Positions 36,301 through 51,300 are shown, counted from the first letter of the stretch. The stretch is 64,000 nt of DNA from Meghimatium bilineatum (GCA_034231615.1 CM067298.1:24769934-24833933); one strand, 5' to 3'. Translations and numbers: made by a program. The notes: generated by a model not told the origin, from the letters alone.

Positions 36301-39300
36301 CGGCCCAAAATAAAACAGTGACCAATGAAAATCTTGGACAAAGTTAAATGTGTCACTTTATAAGGATAAGCCGGCATGATTGTATAATGTCAGAAAGCCA
36401 CGAAGAAAAAAAAAGTGCCACACGTAGGAAATATTTTTTTATACAATACATTTTATGTTCTAAAATATTTCTAGTCAATTGTTATCTTTGTACGGAAAAT
36501 GTAATTTAGAAGCAGACGTTTCACATGAATGCACTATCAAGTAACGGAGATGAAATTAAGAAGACGTTTCCTCATGAGAAGACTAAATATTAAATTCCTA
36601 ATTCGACTTTCACAATGAAAGACCAGGCTCGACAAAGATGATATTGCTAGAAAATGTATCAATCGATAGCTGGCTTTCACTTTAATGCGTAATAGCTATT
36701 GTGATATCAAGTCTCCGCTATCTCTTGGGGTCTATGATCCCTGTACACGCTGGACAGGTTTACGGTAACTAGACAACTAAAAAAAAAAAACCACCTAGGT
36801 TTTTTTTCGGTCACGTTAAGTGACATGACTTTGGAGAGAGTTATATTGGAGGAGAAGATAGAAAGTAACAGCCGACCAAGACACCGGTGTACAGGAGACA
36901 TATAGAAATGCCTGCACGTGTCTCTAAATAAGGCGGGACAGCCTTCTCAAAACCGAGGAGACTTCAATAGATCCATAAAGAATACTACGTTCTGGAAAGA
37001 ATATGTCACGTGGTGATGAGATAGCTAACGTACTATATTTAAGAATATGTCACGTGGTGATGAGATAGCTAACGTACTATATTTAAGAATATGTCACGTG
37101 GTGATGAGATAGCTAACGTACTATATTTAAGAATATGTCACGTGGTGATGAGATAGCTAACGTACTATATTTAAGAATATGTCACGTGGTGATGAGATAG
37201 CTAACGTACTATATTTAAGAACACAAACATTCGAATGTTCTGTAATTTTTAATCCATCTTTGCCAACCTTCATTGCGGAGACGGCATTTAATAATGATGA
37301 TGATGTCTTTGATGATATCTGTCAATTTTCTTCGTGTTCTTTCTCTGGCTCTGACCATATTTTGTTATATGCATTTGAAAGGAGTTGGGAGTATTTTATC
37401 TTCATAACATAAGATGCCGACACTATGATATTGCTTGTCTATCGATATATTCAATGCATGTTATAATATACACTTTATTTCGCCTGCCATTTCGTAACCT
37501 GTCTAATCTATACTGTTTCAAAAATGAAACTCAATTTTTTTAAAAGTTACTTTATAAAATATATTTGTTGAATGGACATCATTAATCCTATCGAGAGTTT
37601 CCTCTTGTTGGTACTTCTCGTGGTTACCTGAAATGTACTCACCTCATGATTCGTGTGGTTATTACATAGGTCAAGGTAAAAACAACATATTTAAAAAATA
37701 ACTCCTGACATGATCATGAGAATCCAGTGAAATTTACTGATCACAAAACTCTATAACCATTATATTGAATACCTATACAAGATTGACGGTCCTCGAATAA
37801 ATTCAGTTAGGAATGACTGGAGACGGTTTGATTTAGTTAAAGTTTCTTCATGTCAAGGTTGAAACATTAATTGCGTAAAATAAGATTTTGGTACATGTTT
37901 GAAACAATATTGCAATTGTTGTTTTTTAACAGTATTTTCAGTTTTTCAGACAGCCATTATCTTATGGATATAATATCGTTAATATTAGTATTTTGTGCTG
38001 TTCACTGTTATGTTAAACATGAACATATGTTATACTATAGCACGTTTCACTAGCTTTGCCAACAAACAAATGTAACTATCTGATTAACTGTCTAGCGTAT
38101 TAATGCCAATTTTTGCATTATGTTATATTTCGTTAGACCCAATAAATATATACTTTATATTTATTCATTATTTTCAGTTTTTATAAATGAATGAAATCAT
38201 GTGATCTATGTCGGCATACTAATTATTGTAAATAGAGAAATTAAATGTTAGCACACCAGATACAACCTAAACACGACTCCTGTCTTGTGTTCAAGAGTAT
38301 AAATTCGAGCAATTTCACGCTCAAATCATGTCAGTTGCATGACAAACCAATCACGTGTAAATGTGGTCTTATAAATATGACTGTAAACATTGTTAAAAAT
38401 GGTTATGGGATGTGTGTTGACAAGTACACGTTTGAAAAATATATGGCAAATAAAATTTAAACCAATGACTGCATTTTATTGTAAACATTAATTCATAGGT
38501 TCTAAACCATTTCACATTCATACACAAAACTTGTGTTGTATACGTTATATTTTTTCTGAGATACATTATTTTGAAGTTGGGCAAAACTAGTGAAACGTGC
38601 TATAGTCTAGTAGTCTATACTCACACGACCTAACTAGCAATACACGTGTACCTACAAATAGCATGTAATATATGGGTACTGGTGAATTTTTTGTAACAGA
38701 TTAGTACTAAAACATATTTTTGTAATATTTATTTGAGCATACTTGTACTTACTAATGTTATGGATATTCCTCCATTGATTGACCATGAGAGCTTCGTTGG
38801 CATATTTAAACCAAGACAGAGCTTTCAGCCAAATGAAATAGACTGGTATATTTCTGTCAATTAAACAATTTAATCCAAGAAATGTAGATATCAGTCACTA
38901 ATATTAGGTGCTCTAAAGTTTCTAAATAGGCTACAGAAGCAGTAAGACTGTCATCCTGAAGGAGAAAATATGAAACAGGGAAATCAAGTTTTTGTTCATT
39001 ACTAGAAAGACGCATGAATACACAAACATATCGTCTTGATCAAAAGAAATTTATCAGAACACAATATAGCTTTCAACGATCACAATAGATATCCATTTTC
39101 GTGAAGTGAACTTTGACATTACCATCTTTTCCTCGTATTGTGTTATATTGTGATTTTGATAAAGGATTTCTGGTAAATACTCCGACTTTCAGTATACTTT
39201 CAATGATTAGGAAACCGTGTGTTCCTAATTTTCTGCTGTCTAATTATTTTAGGTTTATTTCAGACATGACATTACAAGCGACAAATAATGTCCCAAATTA

Positions 39301-42300
39301 CATGTGTTTCTCACTCAAGCTTATTTATTCATAAGCTCTCGTCCGTATGCCAGACAAGCGTCTTCCAAAGATATTATTCCATTGGGGTTTATGCAATGGT
39401 AAACGTTCAAGCGGCGGACAGAAAAAGCGCTTATAGGATCATCTAAAAACTCTCTCAAGCACTGCAGCATCGATCCTAGCTTCTGGGAGACTGAAACCCT
39501 TGATCGCACAGCTTGACACACCCAAATCACTGCTGGTATCATTAAATTTGAACAAGAAATACGCGGGAAAATTACAAGCGAAGAATGCGGAAGGACAAAT
39601 CAGAAAACTCTCCTTCTCCAAACCCTATACGATCTTACATGGACAGCAATATAATTTTTCAGGCACGAATCGGACTCATCGGGCATCTATTAACTCACAA
39701 ACCAAATTAGACGATCACAAATATGTTGTTGCTTTTCTACTTGTTCATCAAATGTATTGTTTTTCATGCCATGCTCATCTTCGCTTGCGAAGGAGAAACA
39801 TTAACATTATCATTCATAGAGACAAATCATAAAATCATTTGACTTATCTGCAAGACTTATCGGCATTGAGGTCCAGGTATATTTATAAGCAGTTATGTAC
39901 GAGGGGGAGTCAATAAGTAAGTCACAAATTGATGTTGGATGGCAGGAAAATGCAGTAGGTGGTTTCTAAAGCTGTTTATAGTTGATATCATCATAGAACT
40001 TTATGTTTATGTTCGCTAGATGGCGCTAGCTGTACCTTGCGCATGCGCAGCACAAAAAACAAAATGGCTACTGTACTTACAGAGTGTACAATCAATGAAC
40101 AACGTGCTGTTGTGCGTTTTTTATGGGCAAAAGGACTGCCTGCAAAAGACATTCATAAAGAAATGCTTCCTGTTTATGCTGACAATTGTTTGTCCCGTAA
40201 AGCGGTGCACAGCTGGGTAAAAAAATTTTCTCAAGGACGCTCTAAAATTGTTGACGAAATCCGATCTGGTCGTGCTGTTGAAATTGCAACAGACGCATCT
40301 GTGCAGCGGGTTGAGGAGATGATTCGAGGTGACAGACGAGTAACGATAGACGCTGTAGCAGCTGCAATAGGGTGCTCACATGGTTCAGCATACAGCATCA
40401 TGCATGACCGATTGAAATTTAAGAAAGTGTGTTCAAGGTGGGTGCCCAGACAATTGACGGACGAACACAAAATGAACCGATTAGGCTTGTCATTGAGCAT
40501 CTCTGTCAATACGCAAATGAAGGAGAAGACATGATGAACAGGATTATTACTGGGGACGAATCATGGGTGCATCACTACCAGCCTGAATCAAAGCGTGCTT
40601 CAATGCAATGGAAACATCCTTCTTCGCCTTGTGTCCAAAAATTCAAGGTTTCACCCAGCAGGGAAGGTTATGCTGACAGTGTTCTGGGATTGTCAAGGAG
40701 TGCTTTTAACCAATTTCAAAAAGAAAGGTGACAATGTGAATTCTGAATCATACTGTGAAGTTCTATCAGTGCTTCGGGATGCAATTCGAAGAAAACGTCC
40801 AGGGCTGCTGACTAGAGGAGTGCTACTCCTTCATGACAATGCTAGACCACATACGGCTCGATTAACTCAGGAGAAAATAAAAAATCTTGGTTGGAAAATT
40901 CTGGAACATCCTCCTTACAGCCCCGATTTAGCCCCTAGTGATTTTCACCTTTTTGGTCCACTAAAAACCCACCTTGGCGGGAAGCATTTCGCGACTGACG
41001 CAGAAGTTGAATGTGAAGTGAAAATGTGGCTTAAAAAGCAGAGCACGCAGTTCTACGCAGCAGGTTTGGGAGGACTCATAAAACGATGGGATAAATGCAT
41101 CAATGTTGGTGGAAATTATGTTGAGAAGTAAAGGGATAATGTATGTGTAAAAATAAGCAGTTTTCAGGTTTTTATCGTCTTCAGTTTTTTTCTAAAGAGC
41201 CATTTGTGACTTACTTATTGACTCCCCCTCGTAGAATGCAGAGTGATGTACAGTCGTGTATATGTACATTGCTTTCTTTTAAATCTCAGCCCGATGTTTG
41301 GTAGTGCACACACTTCAACAATCAAATAAGAAGTATATCTAGTAAAATGAATATGATGCAGACTTCAAGAAACGCAGATATATGAATAGAGTCTTACATC
41401 ACGGATAGCACTCATATTATGGTCTGATTTCCCCTTTCGTGTATGGCCTTGTCAATATACTTGTGTGAACAACGAAACAAGACTGGACATGACCTCCGCT
41501 GCAATTTATTCTTCTTCTTTCGTTCACTTGAAACATGTCTATATCTGTAATTCTGTCTCTTTAATAAAACTCACTGTCTTTTGTAGTTCATACAGTGGCC
41601 TATAGAGCTTTGATTCCAGTGTTGTTTCCTCTGGCCAATATGTCTGTCTCAGCGTTTCATGCTCAGAACACTCTTAAAGTATATGTTTGGCCCTCTGTGC
41701 TGCCTGTCCACATGCACACATCGCCGTGTTGCCAATCTTGAACTTTGTATACATGTGACTGCGGAGTCGGTTGTGTCCTGTTCTGAGACGTAGAATTATA
41801 ACTTGTTCTGATCTGTTCATAATGTGATAGTCATCATGTGTTGGTGTTTGTGGCTTTCTTATTGACTTGATCATCTGTTTTTTCTGATGGTAGGTGATTG
41901 GTATTTCTGGTTGGTCTTCGGCAGCACCTTCCTTAGCCAGTTGGTCTGCTTTTTCATTTCCTGGTATTCCACAGTGAGAGGGTATCCACTGCATGGTTAC
42001 CCTGTACTGGTACGACAATTCGCTAAGTAGTTTTTTCAAGTCTGTTAGTTTTCCAGGCTGGTGAGCATGAAGCAATGACCTTACATCTGTCAGGAATACC
42101 TTACATAAGCCAGAGTTGGAGTTCAGCAGTTTTTTAGCTGCCACACTAATTGCATATATTTCAGCATCATAATTATTGCAGAATTTTCCTGTCGGTGTTC
42201 TGATTGTATCTCTAGGCTTGTGTGGACATTCTATATATACATCTGCACCTCCATTCCTCACGGCATTCTGTGCTGAACCATCTGTGTATACTCTGACCTA

Positions 42301-45300
42301 TAGATCTTGTGGATATTCCTCATCCAGGAGACTGAGGGTGACTGTCCTTCGCTGCACACTGTTCTGTTCGTCCTCGCTTAGTATTCCTTTCACATGGGTC
42401 TGAATGTATATTGGAATTCCATGGCTTCACTCCACGGGGTTTGTTCTGGTACAGACCTTAAGGGGCTGTCAACTTCAGGTAGGTCTGTAAGTTGTCTACG
42501 GAGTCGTTTAGCTTGATGGATAAAGCTGCTCCTTTTCAGTCGTCCAATTGCTAGATTTTGGAATCTTTCCTTCATTGGATGACTTGGCATACACTGAAAC
42601 TTCTCTGCTTGAATTAGTACGTTTGTGTCTCTGCGTTCGCCAAGTGTTTGCATTCTTCCCATTTTCTGCATCTCTGCTATGGGTGTTGATTTCATTGCTC
42701 CCAACATTATTCTAAGTGCCTGGTTTTGCACTTTATCTAGATCTTGTAATGTGGAGTTTGATGCAGGACACCATGTAGCTGAACCATATTCCAGGTGTGG
42801 TCTTATGCCTTGCTGGTAAACTTTACTGAGTATATTTCAACTGGCTCCCCATGTGGTTCCACTTAGTTTTCTCAGGATAGCTAACATCCTCCTGGCTTTT
42901 GTTGTTGCTTTGTTTATGTGCTGCTTCCATGTCAGCTTATCATCAAAAGTAACTCCGAGGTATGTGGGTTGTTTGTCTTCTTTCAAGAGCTCTCCATCTA
43001 TCTTGATATAACCAGCTTTTTGTTTTGGTGAGAGGGTAAAGAGTGTAGTGCTGCACTTATCTGTGTTAATGCTGACGCACCATCTATGTGCCCATAAGAT
43101 AAGGGCATCGATAGCTATTTGTATTTGTTTAGTGGCCACTGTCGCATGTTTTTCCATGCACCAGATCACCAGGTCGTCAGCATACATTGCCACTTTGGTC
43201 CCATGTGGTAGTTCAGCATCTAGGTCATTGATGTAAACCAAGAAAAGTGTGGGTGACAGGACTCCTCCCTGGGTGACTCCATGACGCAGTAGAACTTTCT
43301 TGGTCTTGCGACCATCAAATTGTACCCTGGCTCTTCTATTATGCAGGTATGCTTTTACCCATTTGTACATTCTTGAGCTAACCCTGCAATTTCGCAATTT
43401 CTTTAGGAGCCCTTCTTTCCAGACCTTATCAAATGCATTCCTGAGGTCTATCCATGCTGCTAGTACCAGTTTCTTATCTTGGAAGGCATCATCAATCTCT
43501 TGGGAGAGGTAGGTTGCCTGATCTTCATTAGAGTAGCACTGTCTGAAACCTGCTTGCTGTGATACAAGAAGGTTTTCACTTTCAAGGTACCACTGCATCC
43601 TAAGATTGATAATGCGTTCCATTGTTTTGCATTGATAGCTTGTGAGGCTGATGGGCCTGTAGTTGGAGACTGTGTTGCCATCTTTTCCTGATTTGAGGAG
43701 TGGTATCATTATTGCTTCTCTCCACGCCTGTGGTACATTACCTGTGGACCAGCTTGTGTTAAAGATCTGCAGTAGCTTTGCTCTTGCTGCAATTCCCAGG
43801 TTACTAATCATTTCATTGGAAACTCCATCAGCTCTAGGGGACTTTTTCATTTTCAATTTGGATATTGCATGCTCCAGTTCTCTCATTGTTATTGGTGCTT
43901 CCATGACTTCAGGTATACGTTCGCCTTGTACAATGTTTTGCTGGTTCTCTCGAAAACTCCTGTTGTTTGTCTGGGCTGACTTTGACGTTATTGTCTTCTG
44001 CAAAGGAATCTGCAACGTAATCAGCTGCATGTTTACCTGTTAAAATGTTTCTATCTTTATATAATGTGATCCTGGTATTTCTCCCTGTACCTTCATCATT
44101 TAGTTGTTTTACAAGTTTCCATAATTTCCTAGTATCTCTTTCTAGGTTCAGTGACTCTGTTTTTCTTTCCAGCTGCTCCGTCTGGCTTGTAACTTGTCTC
44201 TTTGAAATTTAGCCTTTGTTTGCTGATATTTGTTGTGATGTTCTTGGCTAGGTCTGTTCTCAGCCTGCTGTCTAGATGTCTCCATCTCATTTTGCAGCTT
44301 TTCCAGTTCATCATTCCAGTAGGGTTTGTGTGTGCCCCCTGGGTATGGTTTTACTAGCAGCATGTAGTATACATCTATTAAATTCACTCACTGCTCTATT
44401 GATGTCTTTGTCCAAGTTCATGTCCCTAGCTAGAACACTGGTTAAATGCTGGTACATTTTCCAGTCTGCCCTTTTATAGTTCCACCTAGTGAGCGTGCTG
44501 CTGTCCTTGGTAAATTCATTGTGGATTTCCAGAAATACTGGTCTGTGGTCACTACCTCCAAGCTGCTTTCCAACGACACGTGTGATGTTCCATTCCAAGC
44601 CTGGTGAGTGGAATGCCAGGTCTGGTGTAGAGGTGGTGTGCCATGCTCTCGAGCAGAACGCTGGTGAGTCTGCTGGCTGGTTAATAAGGATGAGATTATT
44701 TTCATCCTGCCAGCTCTCAAGTTCCTCACCTCTTTTGTCGATATGATCATAGCCCCAGCTCTGAGAGTGGCTGTTGTAGTCACCACACACCATAAGTCTC
44801 TCTTTGTCTGGAATTGTGTCTAGTGCCAATGGTTTATCATTTGGGCAGTAGTAGTTCAGGAGATGGAATTCTGCACTGTCTGTTTTCAGGTGGAGCATCT
44901 GGTATTCTGCCCCTTCCATATATACTTCAAGCTGACATGCGCTGATATTGTTTTTAACAAGTGTCAGAATTCCACCCTTTCGCCTGTCCTTTCTGTCAGC
45001 CTCTGGTAGCCTCTGATTTTGAAGTCTATGTCGCTGCTGAGGTGTGTTTCTTGGATACAGCATATATTAACTTGTTCTTCACTGAGGACATTTACAAGTT
45101 CCAATTTTTTGCTGTATTCATCTCTTTTACTGTTGACACCCTCAGCATTCCAGTGCATTATTTTTATTGGTCGTTTGTTTGTTTGGCCAGTAGCTCTATT
45201 CCCTTGCCTCCTGGCTCCTCAGGGCAATTGAGAAGGACTTCCAGTAACTGAGGTTGGGCCCTTTCGAGGTATAGGACCCGACACCGTCCCTGCCTGAATG

Positions 45301-48300
45301 TCCGCCACAGGGCAGGTACCATAACTATTTATAAATACAGACATGTTTCCATTGTGTTTTGTGCGTGGCATCCTGATTATATGTGCGCCTTTTGGCTGGA
45401 TGCCTCCGTCTTCAGCACTCTGCTTACTAGGGCAGGACTATGTTCCTGCTCGAGTGGGACTGCCCGACCAGTCTTAGTTTCCAGCCCCTGATGGCTGAAC
45501 TAAGCCCCATCACCTCTGCACGGTGCTGGTCTTGATGGGGCTCCGCTGCAATGAAACATGTCAATATGCTTGTGTGAACAACAAATCAAGACTCGTCATG
45601 ACCTCCGCTGCAATGAAACCTATCAAAGACCAAATTCCCGGAATGTTGTGATCATCAGGCACTGTACTTGCAATATTTTTAGTGATTGCAAGAAAGTCAT
45701 ATTTCTTTGAAAACTGTAATGAATATTTAGTGTTTGACTGACGAAATAAGTTGCTTTTGTCTATGTATTGGCCATATCCTTATTCATCATCCAACCAATA
45801 CCACTTCAGGGTCATATGTGTGGAAACATCAACACAGAAATCCAGCCATGCCTCCCTGTTCTCTGTTACTTGTTTAAGTGTGGCGAATTGTAATCCTGAT
45901 AGTCACCGTTAAATGATGATAGTCGATGTTAAAGGATGATGGTAGCTGTTAAATGATGATAGTCTATGTCAGAGGAAGATGGTGTCTGTCCGAAGATGAA
46001 GGCCATTGTAAAGAAATATAGGAAATGTTACAGAGTGGTTGTCATGAAGAAACGATGATGATCGTTGTAAAAGAATGATGTTCAATGTCAAAGGCAATGG
46101 TTGTTGTACGAAATGTATGGTCATAGGTATAACACGATGGTCGATGTCAACTGATCGTGGTCGATGTCAAAGAAGCAACGATACAAATTTGGTGGAGTTA
46201 GTTGACAATAAACATTCACCACATGCTGCAGATTACGTTTGTAAATAACCAATTGTCAGAGGATATCCGACATTACTTGAACTTGCTAATATTGTGTGGT
46301 GAAAAAAAAATCATGTCCAAGCCGTTCCAGTTTCCAATATTGTTATGGATGTGCGTGTGTTGTTTTTTTATGGCTATACTTTTCTTGAGAAAACTCCCTG
46401 TGGAACCGTAAATTGGAAAATTGTTCTTGTTATTTGTTTTACTGTCAGTTATTTATTTTTAACATTGATAGTTAGGATGTTATAGTAACCTTTAGCTTGT
46501 GTTTTGATGAGCATGAGTTCAATTCCGAATTGCCTCGTGCTTATATCTATCTCTGATATTAGAGCACACGCTTCATAACATTTTAACACAATTGTTCTGC
46601 ATGTTATCTATTTTTTACACTTACTTCTGTGATTCACATTTAAATGTACATGAGTTGACAAATTTATAGTAAACATAGCATTCTTTTCTCAGGTAACACA
46701 AGGCAACACTAACCCGTTGTTCACAAAGAGACCTCCAAAGAGCATGAAAGGAATGAGTATTGGAGGTCCTATAGCCAACGCTACTGTGACGGATCCACTT
46801 ATAGTAGAAATGAGATAACCTGTGGAGTAATATGTATGTTCAAATTGTCTTTCTTACTGTATAATCTCATAGTATATGCTACTACAGGTTAAGCAGCACA
46901 CTCATTACGGAAAAGTAGTGATATGTTACAAAAACAACACTATACTATGAAAGACATAATGAAAATGTATACGATTTAATACATTATTACTCTATCTTTT
47001 CCCAAAACCCTTTGTTGCCTTTTAGCGACAGGGGTAGAAGAGTTTTCTGTAACGAACCTCCTGTGTGCTGAGTTTATTGTTGAATTTATCGTCTCATTTA
47101 TTTCAGTGGTCCATCGTTTTCGTGGTCAGTCACTAGGTCTGCCTTCACTGTATCTGTGTAACATAGTAACATAGATTACTGCGGTATGCTTTCTGATTGT
47201 ATTCTGCTGATATGTGCAAACCATTTGATGTGTTGTCTTTTAATATATTCCAAGATTAGGGTGGTGCACTTTTTTTGTCGAATGTACTCATTTCTCCCTT
47301 TGTCTCTTAGCTATAATCCTAAGATTCTGAGAAAGAATGCTACTTCAGCTGTTACAAGTTTACATTTGTATTGTGCTGTCGCTGTACATGTTTGGCGTTG
47401 GTATCACGGAATAATAATTGTTTTGAATAGTGTTATTTCGGTGTATAAATCTACATTTTAGTTTCTGAAGATTGCTGTCACTTGCCCTAGAGCTGGTATG
47501 ATTTATTGTGTGTTTCTTTGCTGCTCCTGCCGTCTGTTGTTATATTACTTCTTAGGTAAGTGAATTCTATTACATGGTTAAATCTGTTGTTTCCAATAAT
47601 TATATTGGTGTTTCTTTCTGTTCTTCCTATCTGTATTACTTCGGTCTTTTCTATATCTATCTTCATGTTAAAGGTATGGCATGTTTGATGTAATCTATCT
47701 ATTTGTCTTTGTAGTTCCTTATCTGATGATGATACTAGTTCTTGGTCATTTGCAAATAGTAGTTTGTTTAAGTTTGTTTGTTTGTTTTTCGTTCGCTCCA
47801 TTGTAACCATCACGGATATCCGTGCGATTTCCGCCGGGAGCGTGATTACGTTGTGCCACCGTTATGCGCCTTGTAGACCTAGCACATCCGATTTCGGCAT
47901 GCCTTGACAATTCGGGTGGGCTACCCTTAGCCTGTGACAGCCTCTATATCTGTCTCCAGGCACGCGTAGTGGAGACTCTTAGATCAGACGATGTTTTGCT
48001 CTCGTCTAACTCGAACGAGGTGTTCCACTGTCTATGAACTTGCCTCGTGTAATTGGACGTGCTGTGCCTGTGCCCATTGGGTACCGAACCGTTTCTCATC
48101 CGTGAGCCTGGTTCCTTAAGGGGAAGAACTCAACAGAGGAGTTGGACCCTGGCTCTTTCGCCCTCTTAGCCGAGGTGTCATTCACCGACATCGTGTACCC
48201 CTTGTCCAAGTTCGAGTCTCACACCACGCGTTTGGGAGCAAGGCGTTCTCGAGCTGAGCGTCCTTGTCCCAATAGCGCCTGAGCCCATCAGGTACTGAAT

Positions 48301-51300
48301 CCTTTCTCTCTTCAAGTGTATTTCCGGTGTAGGAAAACCTGACAGTAGAGTTGGGCCAGGGCTAAATCGTTGTCCCTTTTGTGCCTGAGCGAATCGAGTA
48401 CGGAACCCTTTCTCTCTGCAAGCATATTTCCGGTTTAGGAAGGCTCGACATTAGAGTTGGGTTAGGTCTTTTGCTTTACCAAACGCCGATGGATGGGTCT
48501 GGGTCTCTGCCTGTTAGGAACTCTGGTAACTAGAAGCCCGTCTCGAGCTGACGGAGCTTGTAGTTCCCTTTCCTAGGGACTTTTCACTTTCTATTTGTAG
48601 TTCGCGCTGCCCTCTAGCGCTGTTCTGCCCTTTTATTGTTTCATTGTACTCTGTATGAAACATATTTGTCTCTCGCCATGCATTTACCTTTACGTGCATT
48701 TTACATTGGCCGCCCCTCCAATGTTCGGACTGGACTGACTAGCTTCACTGTATGTCGACAGTGTCGCTATATGTGGTGATGCTGGTGGTGTCGGAGATAT
48801 TGTCTGTCTCTTGTGCAGTCAAATCTCTTTCCATCTGCTAACTCCACATTCTCGGACACGATCCCCAAAAGATTTGGCCAGAATCAGCTCGAGCTGCTGT
48901 ATTTCTGTTTCCAGGGTGCACCGCGTGGAGGTACATTTGGGATCTTGGTTATCTGCTAACCCTGGGTCCGCCTAGAGCAATGCGTTCCCTTTGCACCCCG
49001 TTTGTGTCATCCTTCAGATTGTTTCCTTCCGTTGTCTTTGCTATTTTGCAGATGTAATCTGTTTGGTATGGGATAGCACACATCCATGTATCACTCCCGA
49101 GTGAATTTGAACATTATCAGGTGTACATGTTCTCGTTCTTACTGAACAATGACTATTGTAGTATAGCCCTATACTCTGACAGCTTATCAGATGTTTATGA
49201 TAATACAAACGGAGAACACGTTTACGTTACCGTCTGGGGAATTTGATCAAGAAACAGACTTTAATACTATACATTTTTGAGAGCGTTATATTTTGTTTAT
49301 TATTTCTATTTAGTATTCTGCTGGCGTTGTGTTCTTGATTCTATCACATCTTCGAAGGTTCAAAAGATAATCCATATAAATCACAAGGGGGGCGTGGAAA
49401 GAGGATACACGGTGTCAATATTTCGACCAGAGTGGGATTTTACGACCCATGTGGGATTTGAATCCGAGACATCTTGAACCCAAAGAAAACGGTTTAACTA
49501 GTATGCCCGGACGCAGTGTGTACATGCTGCCCAGTGCGTTAGAACTATCACCTCAAAGAGAGCGTACGTTTTCGTGTGTCAAATTATCGTATTTTTTATG
49601 AAAGCGTGATGATCTGGTTGAAAATATTGCTAAGGAAGGGGAGTTTATTTTTGACCAAGTTCCTAGTACTAAAAGTAATGTTACGATTGGATTTACTGAT
49701 TTGCTAAGTGGGGGAGGGGGTGTGTTTAACACCCCAAACATCCCCTTATCTGCGACCTACATACTATATGATCAGTGTATCTATGATTTATGTAAATAAT
49801 TATCTATTCTCCATAATGTTTTATCAGAGCTGTCGAACTTGACGTGGAATATAAAACGTAAAATACTAAAAATGGAACAGATAATACAAAGATGGAAAGA
49901 ATACTGCCAAGAAAAAAAGAATATCGGCATTCGAACTGAAGTGGTATATGACCATGTTAACAATTTCCGGGACAGAAAAGATAAGAAATAGAGAGATTTT
50001 GAATATGCTGAATAGATGAAGGATGATGACTACAATTTTACATAGAAAACAAATATTTCGGACTTCTATAAAAATTAATTTTATAATTTTTTTTTTCAAA
50101 TGGCATGAAAATACGCATATTCGAGGGCAGATTTCCGGGAAGTATAAGAAGAGGCAAACATAGAAGGAGATGGACAGATGACATCAAAAACGGTGTGAAG
50201 ATATCATTGGAGGAGGCAGGCAGATTGGCACAGGATAGTCGGTTTCAGGACATCAGTTATAAAGACAACGTTCTGGGAAGTATATGTCACATGATGCTAA
50301 CGACGTCGTACTCTATCAGAAATACCTCCATATCATTTGTGAATATAAATACTTAATGCAGCTATATATTGTGTTTTCTCTGTTACTGTTGGGCGTTGCA
50401 AGTTGTAATGACGATCGGTTTTCGAGCTATGGCACGATTAGTCACTTGATATGCAGTACTATTTTGACGTCCCATAACGTTGGTAACTCCTTCAATCCAC
50501 ATCTTGATCTTCCTCTGCATCTTGATGTGTTCATTTATTTGGTGTATGATATTACTATTTGCCATGGATTAATTCACAATTAGTGGCCGAATCATGTTAG
50601 TCTCTGTGTTTCTTCTTCTTCTTCTTCTTCTTCTTCTTCTAACGCCTTGCGGCGGACCCTCTGAAAGCATTCCGCTGACCATCCTGAGAAGGACGTATAA
50701 GGGTGATCTGCGTTGTGTAATGTTTTACAGCAAGCTGCGTTATCTGCGACTTTCGACCTGACACATCCGTCTTCAGTCAGCATTTTTTGGGCCGGGTTGG
50801 CATTCTCGTATCTTCGATCCCTAGTACTTGGCCAGGCTGCAGCAGGGTTGCTGTACTTTGTTTTCCAGGCCCACTGCGTGGAAGTGTACTGAGGGTCTTG
50901 GCCAGCTGTGTTTCGCTGACCCTGATGCTCGATCAGCTATGGAGCGCCGGCCTGTGCACCCTGGTGTGCATGTCATCTCTGAGCCCGTCTTTGTGTTTCA
51001 ATATATTTCACCATAGACGTTGTTCCAACAGTTCTTTTAATTAATCTCCTCATTATTTATATGATCTATTCTTGTTCTTATTGCTGCTTTTCTCGGACAT
51101 CTCATTTCACGCCAAGTGCGCGTTCTCTCGTGTTCTTTAGTTAGTGTGCCGTCTGAAATTGATAACACAATGATATAATCCTTGATTACTTCGTACCAAA
51201 TCCTTTATGAGCCCAAGACACGGATGCACATTAATACTTTCTTCCTGTATTTATGTTCTCCTACAACTAGTCATTCATTTTAGCATTGTCTATTGCACAA

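Noticed and set aside
38843-38844. Alternative splice acceptor (ataccag) for the ABCG exon ending at 38753
   Set aside because: It leaves the wrong phase with the upstream exon; acceptor ttgacag at 38854-38855 keeps frame and restores the NGxxPVYF motif.
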